The position numbers and the translations under genes are program-made. The notes below the pieces were generated by a model that did not search any database, had not been told where the DNA came from, and saw only the letters and a program-made list of their open reading frames with translations. A stretch of DNA of 19,253 nt from Roseobacter sp. Lineage in GTDB: Bacteria; Pseudomonadota; Alphaproteobacteria; Rhodobacterales; Rhodobacteraceae. Of the stretch, positions 6,991-14,474 are shown piece after piece (position 1 is the first letter of the stretch; each line of letters starts with the position of its first letter). The stretch is taken from positions 1 through 19,253 of the forward strand of contig JAGXHB010000018.1 of assembly GCA_024636425.1 (NCBI GenBank), written 5' to 3'.

Positions 6991-7317
6991 ATGAGCAGAA
7001 CCGAATTTGTCATCGCCACGGCGATCATCCTGTTCGTCGCGTTCTGCATGGGCTGGTTTGCAAATTGGCTGCTGCACCGTTTCACCCGCGTGGCCGCAGG
7101 GGATGTGGCGCAGCTTGACCGGATGAGTCAGGAACTGCACGAAGCCGAAGAAACCCGCGATCAGGCGATCACCTACCTGCAACAACGCGAGGCCGAGCTG
7201 ACAAACCAGCTGAGCCAGACCGAGGCTGAACTGCGCGCTGCAATGGACGGTCTGCGCGATGCCCGCCACGAGGCCGAGGAAATGCGCGCCTATATCGAAC
7301 GCCAGCAAGCAAGCTGA
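6991..7317 (+). CDS. Small membrane-anchored coiled-coil protein
   Basis: This 108-residue protein has one N-terminal transmembrane helix (about residues 7-28) followed by a long Glu/Gln/Arg-rich heptad region from about 40 to the end, a clear coiled-coil. No enzyme motif is visible. The ATG is 1 nt after the stop of the OmpA-like gene (TGA-A-ATG), so translation is almost certainly coupled. The pair may act together at the periplasmic face or in cell-envelope organisation; this is inference from adjacency only. The open frame extends upstream to 6808 across the OmpA gene, but the ATG at 6991 gives the sensible N-terminal anchor. The TGA abuts the moaE stop with no spacer. Confidence 0.82.
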   Translation: MSRTEFVIATAIILFVAFCMGWFANWLLHRFTRVAAGDVAQLDRMSQELHEAEETRDQAITYLQQREAELTNQLSQTEAELRAAMDGLRDARHEAEEMRAYIERQQAS

Positions 7318-7761
7318 TCACCAGCGGGCCAGAGCGTCCTCGTCTTCATCCTTTGAAGCGACCCATTCAGCACCCTTGTCCGTGATCTCCCGCTTCCAGA
7401 ACGGGGCCCGTGATTTCAGATAATCCATCAGAAACTCCGCCGCCTCGAACGCGTCCTTGCGATGCCGTGCGGCCGTTGCAACCATCATGATCATCTCGCC
7501 GGGGGTCAGCCGGCCATAGCGGTGGATTACCAATGCATCGCCTAGAGAAAACCGTTCAATGGCGGTCTCAGCCATCTGGCGCAGGGCGGCTTCGGTCATC
7601 CCGGGGTAGTGTTCAATTTCCATCGCCTGCAACGGATCATCGGGCAGGTCGCGCACGATGCCCGTAAAGGTCACGATCGCCCCCATATCCTTGTGCCCGC
7701 TTGCAAACGCGGCGGAGACCGCCCCCAGATCGAACGGGTCTTCCTGGACCGAAACCTGCAT
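7318..7761 (-). CDS. moaE: Molybdopterin synthase catalytic subunit MoaE
   Basis: MoaE is the large subunit of molybdopterin synthase. It transfers sulfur from the MoaD thiocarboxylate to cyclic pyranopterin monophosphate, giving the dithiolene of the molybdenum cofactor. The 147-residue length is normal. Family features are GAIVTFTGIVR (27-37), EIEHYPGM (48-55), HRYGRLTPGE (80-89), ARHRKDAFEAAEF (98-110) and the catalytic segment KSRAPFWKRE with Lys116 and Lys123, both expected active-site lysines. The start is 1 nt after the moaD stop, as expected for subunits made together. The acidic tail (DEDEDALARW) is unremarkable. It is the last gene of the uvrC-pgsA-moaD-moaE group. Confidence 0.96.
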   Translation of the reverse strand: MQVSVQEDPFDLGAVSAAFASGHKDMGAIVTFTGIVRDLPDDPLQAMEIEHYPGMTEAALRQMAETAIERFSLGDALVIHRYGRLTPGEMIMMVATAARHRKDAFEAAEFLMDYLKSRAPFWKREITDKGAEWVASKDEDEDALARW

Positions 7762-7762
7762 A

Positions 7763-8008
7763 TCAACCCCCGGTCATCGGCGGAAAGAACGCGACCTCTC
7801 GCACACCGGCCAAGGGGGTGTCGAAATCCGCAAGTTCCTGATCAACGGCGACCCGCAGGCTGCTGAGATCGGAAAACGCGATGTCATATCTGTCTTCACG
7901 CAACCGCAGTTCAGCGACCAGATCGGCCACGGTTGCCGCATCGGTCTGCACTTTTTCGCGGGGCAAACCGATCCGTTCCCGGACCCAGGCGAAATACAAA
8001 ACATCCAT
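7763..8008 (-). CDS. moaD: Molybdopterin synthase sulfur carrier subunit MoaD
   Basis: MoaD is a ubiquitin-fold sulfur carrier whose C-terminal glycine is adenylated and thiocarboxylated before it hands sulfur to the MoaE active site. The 81-residue product ends in FFPPMTGG, the expected Gly-Gly terminus. It begins MDVLYFAWVRERIG, the typical first strand. The open frame runs further upstream to 8119, but that part overlaps pgsA and is out of character. The ATG at 8008 shares one base with the pgsA stop (TGATG), which supports this start and implies translational coupling. moaE follows 1 nt after the stop. Confidence 0.95.
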   Translation of the reverse strand: MDVLYFAWVRERIGLPREKVQTDAATVADLVAELRLREDRYDIAFSDLSSLRVAVDQELADFDTPLAGVREVAFFPPMTGG

Positions 8009-8673
8009 CAGCGTGGCTCCTTCAGATGAGGCAGCGCCTTGCGCATATAGTCCGCGCCGGTGATTGCCGTCAAAGTTGCCGCGATCCAAAGCAGAACCAG
8101 ACCGGCCCGACCGGCCCATATCTCGAGATCAAGATCATGACCCATCAGATCATGTTCAAGCGCCAAGCCCGTCGGCTGTCCGACCCCCATGTCGGTTCCG
8201 GTGCCGGTAATGCCTGTGTAATGCTCGAACACGCCCTGACTGAACAGCACCGCAATCGCGACCATCTGGGCGGTGGTTTTCCACTTGGCAAGCTTGGTCA
8301 CCCGCAGCGTGCCCGATACATCGCCCAGATATTCGCGCAACCCCGAAACGAAAACCTCACGAAACAGAATCAAGGTCGTGGGCAGCACCAGCCAAGGGGA
8401 CCAGCTTGAAAAGCCGATAATGACCATCAGGGCGATCACCACCATTGCCTTGTCTGCAATAGGATCCAGCATCGCACCCAGCTTTGTCTCCTGACCCCAG
8501 GCGCGCGCCAGATAGCCGTCAAACCAGTCTGTTATGGCTGCCAGCACGAACAAAAGCATCGCCAAAGCATCCGCATAGGGCCTGTTGAAATACAAAAACA
8601 TCAGCGCCACACCGGGCGCCGCAATCAAACGCAAAAGCGTGAGGATATTGGGGACATTCCACTTCATTTCCAC
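8008..8673 (-). CDS. pgsA: CDP-diacylglycerol-glycerol-3-phosphate 3-phosphatidyltransferase
   Basis: PgsA makes phosphatidylglycerol phosphate from CDP-diacylglycerol and glycerol-3-phosphate in the inner membrane. The CDP-alcohol phosphotransferase signature is exact: Asp52-Gly53, Ala56-Arg57, Gly66, Asp70 and Asp74 in the D-G-x2-A-R-x8-G-x3-D-x3-D spacing. Hydrophobic helices make up most of the 221 residues, a little longer than many homologues (about 180-200), with an insertion around residues 145-185 (GVFEHYTGITGTGTDMG and following). It lies between uvrC and moaD/moaE on the same strand. The 115-nt gap to uvrC holds the second copy of the extragenic repeat, so an internal promoter or processing site there is possible. 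Confidence 0.94.
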   Translation of the reverse strand: MEMKWNVPNILTLLRLIAAPGVALMFLYFNRPYADALAMLLFVLAAITDWFDGYLARAWGQETKLGAMLDPIADKAMVVIALMVIIGFSSWSPWLVLPTTLILFREVFVSGLREYLGDVSGTLRVTKLAKWKTTAQMVAIAVLFSQGVFEHYTGITGTGTDMGVGQPTGLALEHDLMGHDLDLEIWAGRAGLVLLWIAATLTAITGADYMRKALPHLKEPR

Positions 8674-8717
8674 ACTCTACAGCGTGCGACAGACAGGGGA
8701 AAGCAACAACCGGTGTG

Positions 8718-8751
8718 CTTCATTTTGCAAGATAAACTCCCCGCGGAGCGT
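8718..8751 (-). repeat. Extragenic repeat element, degenerate copy 2
   Basis: This matches the tail of the element at 3206-3264: CTTCATTTTGC, then AAG/A variation, then TAAACTCC, followed by a CG-rich block. Here the strong G/C stem is replaced by a short CTCC/GGAG self-complementary core around CCGCGG. It lies in the same orientation and the same kind of place, after one - strand gene (uvrC) and before the next (pgsA). Confidence 0.5.
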
Positions 8752-8788
8752 CCCGATGCCCGCCTGGAACACAAAGGTCCAAGACTTA

Positions 8789-10654
8789 TCATCCCCGCTC
8801 ATGGAAGAACGCATATATTCTCTCGGCCAAGGCGTCTGAAACCCCGTCGACCGCTTTGAGGTCGCTCAGGTTGGCGCGGCTGACCGCCTTGGCAGAGCCG
8901 AAATGCGCCAGAAGCGCCCGCTTGCGCGCGGCACCCACGCCCGGCACATCATCAAGCGGTGTCGCCCCAACCGCCTTGGCCCGTTTGGCGCGGTGGGTGC
9001 CGATCGCGAAGCGGTGCGCCTCGTCCCGCAGCCGCTGGATGAAATAGAGCACCGGATCATTATGCCGCAGCGCCATCGGGCGCTTGCCGACCCGGTAGAA
9101 CTCTTCCTTGCCCGCATCCCTGTCGATGCCCTTTGCCACGCCGACCATTGGAATGTCTTCGACACCGTATTCGCGCATGATCGACGCGACGGCGCTGACC
9201 TGCCCTGCCCCGCCATCGATCAGCAGCAGATCGGGCCACATCCCAAGCTTGCGGTCCGGGTCTTCGTCCAGCAAGCGCTTGAAGCGCCGCGTCAAGACTT
9301 CCTTCATCATCCCAAAGTCATCGCCGGGGGTCAGATCATCGCCGCGGATGTTGAATTTGCGGTATTGGTTTTTCATCATCCCGTCGGGGCCGGCAACGAT
9401 CATTCCGCCGACGGCATTTGTGCCCTGGATATGCGAGTTGTCATAAACCTCGATCCGCTGCGGCGGGGCGTCAAGATCGAAGGCTTCTGCAATGCCCTTG
9501 AGCAGATTGGTCTGTGTCGCCGTTTCCGCCAGCTTGCGTGCCAGTGATTCGCGCGCATTGCGCAGCGCCCCGTCCACCAGCTCGGCCTTCTCGCCGCGTT
9601 GCGGGACCAGCAATTCGACCTTCCGGCCAAGCTTGCCCGACAACGCATTGACCATCAGATCCGCGTTTTCAATCTCGTTCGACAGGATCAACTGCCGGGG
9701 CGGCTCGCGGGTATCGTAGAACTGGCCAATGAAGGCCTCGAGCACCTCCGCCGCGTCCACATCGGGGCCGACGCGCGGATAGTAGTCGCGGTTGCCCCAG
9801 TTCTGGTTTGCGCGGATAAAGAACACCTGAACGCAGGCCTGCCCCTGATCCATATGAAGCGCGATAATGTCGGCCTCTGACACACCTTGCGGGTTGATGC
9901 CCTGTGCCGTCTGCACCTGCGTCAGCGCCTTGATCCGGTCGCGCAAGGCGGCAGCGCGCTCGAACTCCATCGCTTCGGATGCAGCGGCCATATCCTTGGC
10001 CAGCCGGCCCTGAATATCCGTGGATTTGCCCGACAGGAATTTTTCGGCGTCCTGAACCGTCTTGCGATACTCATCCGCAGAGATCTTGCCCACACAAGGT
10101 GCCGAGCAGCGTTTGATCTGATGTTGCAGGCAGGGTCGCGAGCGGCTTTCGAACATGGCGTTCGAACAATCCCGCAACAGGAACACGCGCTGCAACTGGT
10201 TCAGCGTCCGGTTCACGGCCCCCGCGCTTGCGAACGGGCCGTAATAGCTGCCTTTTTCTTTCTTGGCGCCCCGGTGCTTTTTGATCTGAGGATAATCGTG
10301 GTCTGCCGTGACCAGAATATTGGGAAAGCTCTTATCATCGCGCAGCAGCACGTTGAACTTGGGCTTGAGTTGTTTGATCAGGTTCTGTTCAAGCAGGAGC
10401 GCTTCGGTTTCGGTCTTTGTCGTCAGAAACATCATCGAAGCGGTGTTGGAAATCATGCGCGCAATGCGCCCCGAATGTCCCGACGGACGCGCATAATTGC
10501 TGACCCGCGCGCGCAGGTTACGCGCCTTCCCGACGTAGAGAACCCGGCTTTCGCTATCCAGCATGCGGTAAACGCCGGGCGATCCGTCAATCGTCTTGAG
10601 ATACGATTGGATCACCGCGTGGCCGGTCTTGGGGGTGTCAGTCGATTCGGTCAT
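8789..10654 (-). CDS. uvrC: UvrABC excinuclease subunit C
   Basis: UvrC makes both incisions around UvrA/B-marked DNA damage in nucleotide excision repair. The 621-residue product has the full domain order. The GIY-YIG nuclease is at the N-terminus (GVYR 27-30, VLYVGKARNLRARV 38-51) with the TEALLLEQNLIK helix that carries the catalytic glutamate. A UVR coiled segment (AMEFERAAALRDRI) lies near residues 215-235. The RNase H-like nuclease holds YDNSHIQG and LLIDGGAGQ, and tandem helix-hairpin-helix motifs close the protein (LDDVPGVGAARKRALL). The start ATG at 10654 has only a weak Shine-Dalgarno. The stop is a tandem TGA-TAA. A 285-nt AT-rich spacer lies upstream, so uvrC probably has its own promoter; I saw no convincing alphaproteobacterial SOS box (GTTC-N7-GTTC) in it. 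Confidence 0.97.
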   Translation of the reverse strand: MTESTDTPKTGHAVIQSYLKTIDGSPGVYRMLDSESRVLYVGKARNLRARVSNYARPSGHSGRIARMISNTASMMFLTTKTETEALLLEQNLIKQLKPKFNVLLRDDKSFPNILVTADHDYPQIKKHRGAKKEKGSYYGPFASAGAVNRTLNQLQRVFLLRDCSNAMFESRSRPCLQHQIKRCSAPCVGKISADEYRKTVQDAEKFLSGKSTDIQGRLAKDMAAASEAMEFERAAALRDRIKALTQVQTAQGINPQGVSEADIIALHMDQGQACVQVFFIRANQNWGNRDYYPRVGPDVDAAEVLEAFIGQFYDTREPPRQLILSNEIENADLMVNALSGKLGRKVELLVPQRGEKAELVDGALRNARESLARKLAETATQTNLLKGIAEAFDLDAPPQRIEVYDNSHIQGTNAVGGMIVAGPDGMMKNQYRKFNIRGDDLTPGDDFGMMKEVLTRRFKRLLDEDPDRKLGMWPDLLLIDGGAGQVSAVASIMREYGVEDIPMVGVAKGIDRDAGKEEFYRVGKRPMALRHNDPVLYFIQRLRDEAHRFAIGTHRAKRAKAVGATPLDDVPGVGAARKRALLAHFGSAKAVSRANLSDLKAVDGVSDALAERIYAFFHERG

Positions 10655-10939
10655 TGTTTCGTAGGGTTCCGCATATTGTGCTGCAATAGAGCACGCTCTG
10701 GGACAAGGGGAAACATACCCACGATTCCTGTGGATAAGTCGGCAGATAACTTTATGCGGTTTCCGAATTTTCCTTAATTTAAGGGGAGTTCCACGTTTAG
10801 CCTAATTTTTAGGCACATTCATAAGATATTGATTTTTCTTCATATTTTTAAGCGCGCATTGCAAGGCGTTGATAACATGGCGCTATTTGTAACGGTTTTG
10901 TTAACATTCTGCGGAACGTGCAAAACTTTGCCGGGATGC
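10655..10939. other. AT-rich spacer upstream of uvrC with a consensus DnaA-box match
   Basis: This is the longest gene-free stretch. About 10741-10920 is clearly richer in A+T than the surrounding genes. It contains TTATCCACA on the - strand (10729-10737), an exact DnaA-box consensus. Short perfect inverted repeats are AGAGC-AC-GCTCT (10688-10699), CCTTA-ATT-TAAGG (10772-10784) and GCCTAA-TTT-TTAGGC (10800-10814). It should hold the uvrC promoter and the 3' end of the SDR transcript. I could not pick a clear -35/-10 pair or a U-tailed terminator, and found no credible small ORF or RNA gene. Confidence 0.5.
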
Positions 10940-11719
10940 CTATTCCAGCCCTTGCGCATCGGGCGTCTGCCAGCCGAGGTGCTGGCCTCCGTCGGTGCAC
11001 AGCAATTGACCCGTGACCGAAGGCGAATCGAGAAAATAGCCGAGTGCGGCGGTGATGTCTTCGGGGTTCGATCCGCGCCGCAGGATAATGCGGGAACGCT
11101 GATTGGCGAAGTGTTCATCTGACTGCTTCGCCCCTTTCAGCGTCGGACCGGGCCCGATTGCATTGACCCGGATGACGGGGGCAAGGGCTTGGGCGGTTGT
11201 ACGGGTCATCGCCCAAAGACCCATCTTGGCGATGGTATAGGTCATGAATTCTGGCGTCAGTTTGCGAACCCGTTGGTCCAGCATGTTGACGATCAGCCCG
11301 ATCGCTTTGGGTTCACCACGATCATCCGTTTCGGCTTCCAGCCCTTGGCCGGCCATGGCCTGCGTCAGCACGAAGGGCGCGCGCAGGTTGCTTCCGATGT
11401 GGCGGTCCCAGCTTTCGAGCGTAGCACTGGTCACGCTGTCATACTCGAAGATCGACGCATTGTTGACCAGACACGTGATCGGCCCACCCAATGCAGCAAC
11501 CGCCTTGGGAAACAGCGTCTGCGTTTGCGCCTCATCCAGCAGATCGGCCTGAACTGCGACGCCGTGCTGCCCTTTGGATTTCAAGGCGGCGACGACTTCT
11601 TCTGCCCCGTCAGCGGACGTGTTGTAATGCACCGCAACGTTATATCCGCGATCCCCGAGATAAAGTGCCATGGCACGCCCCAACCGCGCACCGGCACCTG
11701 TTACCAACGCATTCTTCAT
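10940..11719 (-). CDS. SDR oxidoreductase of the pteridine reductase/FolM type
   Basis: This is a 259-residue cytosolic NAD(P)-dependent short-chain dehydrogenase/reductase. The cofactor loop reads TGAGARLG (7-14), the TGxxxRxG form of pteridine reductases, not the classical TGxxxGxG. NNAS is at 86-89. The position usually held by the catalytic serine reads NMLD with Asp148, followed by Tyr161 and Lys165 of YTIAK. An Asp-Tyr-Lys set is characteristic of PTR1/FolM-type enzymes that reduce pterins or dihydrofolate. The exact substrate is not readable. SD AAGG lies about 6-7 nt before the ATG. The gene follows the antiporter gene after 12 nt and so belongs to the sppA-led cluster. No other folate gene is in the window. 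Confidence 0.85.
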   Translation of the reverse strand: MKNALVTGAGARLGRAMALYLGDRGYNVAVHYNTSADGAEEVVAALKSKGQHGVAVQADLLDEAQTQTLFPKAVAALGGPITCLVNNASIFEYDSVTSATLESWDRHIGSNLRAPFVLTQAMAGQGLEAETDDRGEPKAIGLIVNMLDQRVRKLTPEFMTYTIAKMGLWAMTRTTAQALAPVIRVNAIGPGPTLKGAKQSDEHFANQRSRIILRRGSNPEDITAALGYFLDSPSVTGQLLCTDGGQHLGWQTPDAQGLE

Positions 11720-11731
11720 GTATCGCCTTTC

Positions 11732-12694
11732 TTACCAGATCAGGATGACAACAAGATACAGCACATAAAGGGCACAAAGCAGGATGCCCCAAAGCCGCGT
11801 AATGTTGCGCCCCAGATAGACAAACGGGATCAGCAACAACGACGCCGCCAACATGACCCACAGATCGAACCGCAGGAATTCCGGATCGACGGCAATCGGT
11901 CCGACCAGACTGGCGACGCCGATGATGCCCAACAGATTGAACATGTTCGACCCGATCACATTGCCAAGCGCGACATCAGCCTGCCTGCGCAGCGCCGCCA
12001 TCACGGTCGTTGCAAGCTCCGGCAAAGACGTCCCGATGGCAACCAGCGTCAGGCCGATCACCGTATCGCTGACGCCGTAGGTGCGCGCAATGATCGTGGC
12101 GTTATCGACAAGCAGGCTTGCGCCCAAGGGCAGACCGATCAGACCAAGAACCAGAAACACACCGATCTGCCAGCTTGGCATATCGGGATCGGCCCCTTCG
12201 GGTTCTTCTAGATCATCCTCGACCGCCGCCAAAGCAGAACTGCGGTGCTTTTGAGAATCCCGGAATGCGTCGAAAAGGACATAGGCCAGACCGGCCAAAA
12301 GGATCAGGCCCGCCCAGAAATCGAACACCCCACGGAACGCCAGCGCGATGAACAGTACAGAGGCCGCGATCATCATGTTGTAGGTCTTGCGCGTCGAACA
12401 TTCAGAGGTGTTCATGGTCGCCAACAGCGCCGGGATGCCCAGAACCAACAGAATATTCGCCGTATTCGACCCCACCACATTGCCAAGTGCGATACCCGGC
12501 GCATTGTCCAGAACCGCCTTGATCGAAATCAGCAATTCCGGAGCGGACGTACCAAAAGCCACGATGGTCAGACTGACGATCAATGCGGGCACACCCAGAC
12601 GCAAAGACAGGTTGACCGCGCCTTTGACCAATGCGTCGCCGGCCAACAGCAGGATCACAAGACCCAGAATACTCATTACCCAAGGCAGTATCAT
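11732..12694 (-). CDS. Calcium/sodium antiporter, CaCA superfamily (YrbG-like)
   Basis: This inner-membrane cation exchanger has two inverted alpha-repeats of five helices each. The first holds GTSAPEL (48-54) and GNVVGSN (71-77); the second holds GTSLPEL (221-227) and GNVIGSN (244-250). These glutamate- and asparagine-containing motifs form the ion sites. A central cytoplasmic loop at about 147-172 is strongly acidic (EDDLEEPEGADPD), as often seen in these exchangers. I start the gene at ATG 12694: it overlaps the stop of the preceding mini-gene as ATGA and has GGAG 10 nt upstream, giving 320 residues. A TTG at 12712 and an ATG at 12676 are less likely. Ca2+ versus Na+ or K+ preference cannot be told from sequence. 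Confidence 0.92.
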   Translation of the reverse strand: MILPWVMSILGLVILLLAGDALVKGAVNLSLRLGVPALIVSLTIVAFGTSAPELLISIKAVLDNAPGIALGNVVGSNTANILLVLGIPALLATMNTSECSTRKTYNMMIAASVLFIALAFRGVFDFWAGLILLAGLAYVLFDAFRDSQKHRSSALAAVEDDLEEPEGADPDMPSWQIGVFLVLGLIGLPLGASLLVDNATIIARTYGVSDTVIGLTLVAIGTSLPELATTVMAALRRQADVALGNVIGSNMFNLLGIIGVASLVGPIAVDPEFLRFDLWVMLAASLLLIPFVYLGRNITRLWGILLCALYVLYLVVILIW

Positions 12695-12858
12695 CCGCGT
12701 GGCGCTCCACAATTACAGGGGCCCTTGCCGATGCGATAGCGCCCGCAAGACCCACATTTCGTCTGGCTCAGGCGTTTTCCCCCAAGCCAGTGCATTTTGC
12801 CAAACCACGCAAGCGTGCCCATAGCGACCAGAAAAAGCAGGACAATCTTCAGAACCAT
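12691..12858 (-). CDS. 55-residue membrane mini-protein with CXXC...CXC cysteine knuckle
   Basis: This short open frame runs between sppA and the antiporter. It encodes one N-terminal transmembrane helix (about residues 4-20, VLKIVLLFLVAMGTLAW), a short basic stretch, and a cysteine-rich end with Cys35, Cys38, Cys48 and Cys50 in the pattern C-x2-C-x9-C-x-C, each pair in a Gly-rich setting (CGSCG and CNCG). That looks like a minimal zinc ribbon or a redox/metal site. The start ATG is 3 nt after the sppA stop and its TGA overlaps the antiporter ATG as ATGA, so it is embedded in a coupled operon. There is no strong Shine-Dalgarno. I do not know its function; a membrane-tethered metal-binding accessory is an inference only. 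Confidence 0.8.
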   Translation of the reverse strand: MVLKIVLLFLVAMGTLAWFGKMHWLGGKRLSQTKCGSCGRYRIGKGPCNCGAPRG

Positions 12859-12861
12859 GCG

Positions 12862-13659
12862 TTACAGGCCAAACTGTGCGTAGGCGGCACGCTCTTCGAT
12901 GCTGTCGACCGCATCACCAATAACCTGCGCGCCGAAACGGGACAGAAACCCTTTCTTTGCGCCATAGCGCCTGAACTGGATCTTGTCGCCAAAACGATCC
13001 TTGAGGATCGGTCGCAGATGACCAACGCCATCTATCAGGCCCAGTTCGGTTGCGCGTTTGGCAAGCCAGATTTCTCCGGTGAAAAGATCGGTATCAGTCG
13101 CCAGCTTGCCGCCCCGCCGTGACTTGATGTGGTCGATGAAGTTACCATGAATATCGGTGAGCAGCGTCTTGAGCCGCTCCACATCCTCGGTCTGTTCGGG
13201 GCGGAATGGATCCAGCATGGATTTTGACTGACCCGCCGTATAGACGCGCCGTTCGATCCCGTGGCGGTTGATGAATTCATGCGCCCCGAAGGACGCCGAG
13301 ATCACGCCGATACTGCCCACGATCGAACTGGGGTCGGCATAGATTTCATCTGCAGCGGCCGCCAGCCAGTAGCCACCGGAGGCCGCGACATCCTCAACGA
13401 ATGCGAAAACGGGAATGTTCTTCTCCTCGGCCAGACGGCGGATGCGCGCGCCGATCAAGGAGGATTGCACAGGGCTCCCTCCGGGGGAGCTGATTTCAAG
13501 TGCGACTGCAACGGGCTTGCCGCGTTTGAACGCCTTATCAAGCGCCGGACCGATGCCGCCATCGTTGAGGCCGCCACGGGTGCGCCCTCCGATGACGCCG
13601 GAAAGACGGACGACGGCTATTGTAGGCGCGCTAGACAGGAACGGAATATAATTTCTCAT
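12862..13659 (-). CDS. sppA: S49 family signal-peptide peptidase (SppA-type)
   Basis: This is a serine protease of the SppA/S49 family, whose members degrade cleaved signal peptides and membrane-protein fragments at the inner membrane. The 265-residue single-domain form has the ClpP-like fold: EISSPGGSPVQSS (55-67), the nucleophile in VAASGGYWLA (Ser94), VGSIGVI (114-120) and the general base Lys146 in GQSKSML. The Ser-to-Lys spacing of 52 residues equals that of B. subtilis SppA (Ser147/Lys199). No true transmembrane helix or signal peptide is present at the N-terminus, so membrane attachment may be peripheral. No clear Shine-Dalgarno precedes the ATG at 13659. It heads a cluster with the mini-protein, antiporter and SDR genes. 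Confidence 0.93.
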   Translation of the reverse strand: MRNYIPFLSSAPTIAVVRLSGVIGGRTRGGLNDGGIGPALDKAFKRGKPVAVALEISSPGGSPVQSSLIGARIRRLAEEKNIPVFAFVEDVAASGGYWLAAAADEIYADPSSIVGSIGVISASFGAHEFINRHGIERRVYTAGQSKSMLDPFRPEQTEDVERLKTLLTDIHGNFIDHIKSRRGGKLATDTDLFTGEIWLAKRATELGLIDGVGHLRPILKDRFGDKIQFRRYGAKKGFLSRFGAQVIGDAVDSIEERAAYAQFGL

Positions 13660-13712
13660 ATTGTCTCATGTAGAGTGCAGCTGGTCGGCAAACAAGGCGA
13701 TCCCCGGAATAG

Positions 13713-14474
13713 TTATTGCCTGATCCGCCACCCCGACCGGAAGATCCACCAGATCACCCCGAGACAAAGTGCTGTGAAGCCCGCAATTGCAAAAAGGCTG
13801 GTCACGATCGGCACATCTGCGGACCCGAAGAAAGACCAGCGGAACCCCGAAATCAGATACACCACCGGATTGAAATGCGAGATGATCTGCCACACGGGGG
13901 GCAGCATCGTGATCGAATAGAACGACCCGCCCAGAAAGACCAAGGGGGTGACGATCAGCAAAGGCACAAGTTGAAGCTGTTCGAAATTACCGGCCCAGAT
14001 GCCGATGATGAAGCCGAAAAGCGCGAAGCTGATGCAGGTCAACACCAGAAAGGCGACCATCCAGATCGGATGCGCGATGGTAATGTCGACAAAGAAGAAC
14101 GCGGTGATCAGAATAATGACCCCGATAAACAACGCTTTGGTTGCTGCAGCCCCGACATAGCCCATCACGATCTCGATAAAGTTGATGGGGGCAGACAGCA
14201 GTTCAAACACGGTGCCGATGAATTTCGGGAAGTAGATCCCGAACGACGCGTTCGAGATGGACTGCGTGATGACGCTCAACATGATCAGGCCGGGCACGAT
14301 GAACGAACCATAGCTGACACCCTCGACCTGCTCGATACGGCTGCCGATCGCGGCACCGAACACCACGAAATACAGCGAGGTGGACAGCACAGGCGAAATC
14401 AAACTTTGCGTGATGGTACGGAAAAAGCGTGCCATCTCGAACATGTAGATGGATTTTACTGCGATCCAGTTCAT
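13713..14474 (-). CDS. ABC-2 type transporter permease
   Basis: This is a 253-residue inner-membrane permease with about six hydrophobic helices and the ABC-2 signature region late in the protein (LVFLGGSFYSITMLPPVWQIISHFNPVVYLISGFRW, about residues 180-215). The sequence resembles the E. coli YadH group. The start ATG at 14474 overlaps the stop of the ATPase gene as ATGA, so the two subunits are translated together. ABC-2 exporters of this type move lipids, polysaccharides or drugs out of the cytoplasm; the substrate is not evident here. The gap of 53 nt to sppA leaves room for a promoter but shows no strong terminator. Confidence 0.93.
   Translation of the reverse strand: MNWIAVKSIYMFEMARFFRTITQSLISPVLSTSLYFVVFGAAIGSRIEQVEGVSYGSFIVPGLIMLSVITQSISNASFGIYFPKFIGTVFELLSAPINFIEIVMGYVGAAATKALFIGVIILITAFFFVDITIAHPIWMVAFLVLTCISFALFGFIIGIWAGNFEQLQLVPLLIVTPLVFLGGSFYSITMLPPVWQIISHFNPVVYLISGFRWSFFGSADVPIVTSLFAIAGFTALCLGVIWWIFRSGWRIRQ

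Noticed and set aside
8763..8783. Terminator for uvrC
   Set aside because: Only a 6-bp stem with one wobble and no U tract; too weak to call.
10891..10905. CtrA-like binding site near GTAACGGTTTTGTTAAC
   Set aside because: One half-site is imperfect and the spacing does not fit TTAA-N7-TTAA.
10655..10939. Replication origin, sRNA gene or SOS-controlled promoter
   Set aside because: There is only one good DnaA box, no origin-type neighbours, no promoter-terminator pair for an sRNA, and no GTTC-N7-GTTC LexA site. One GTTT-N6-GTTC has the wrong spacing.
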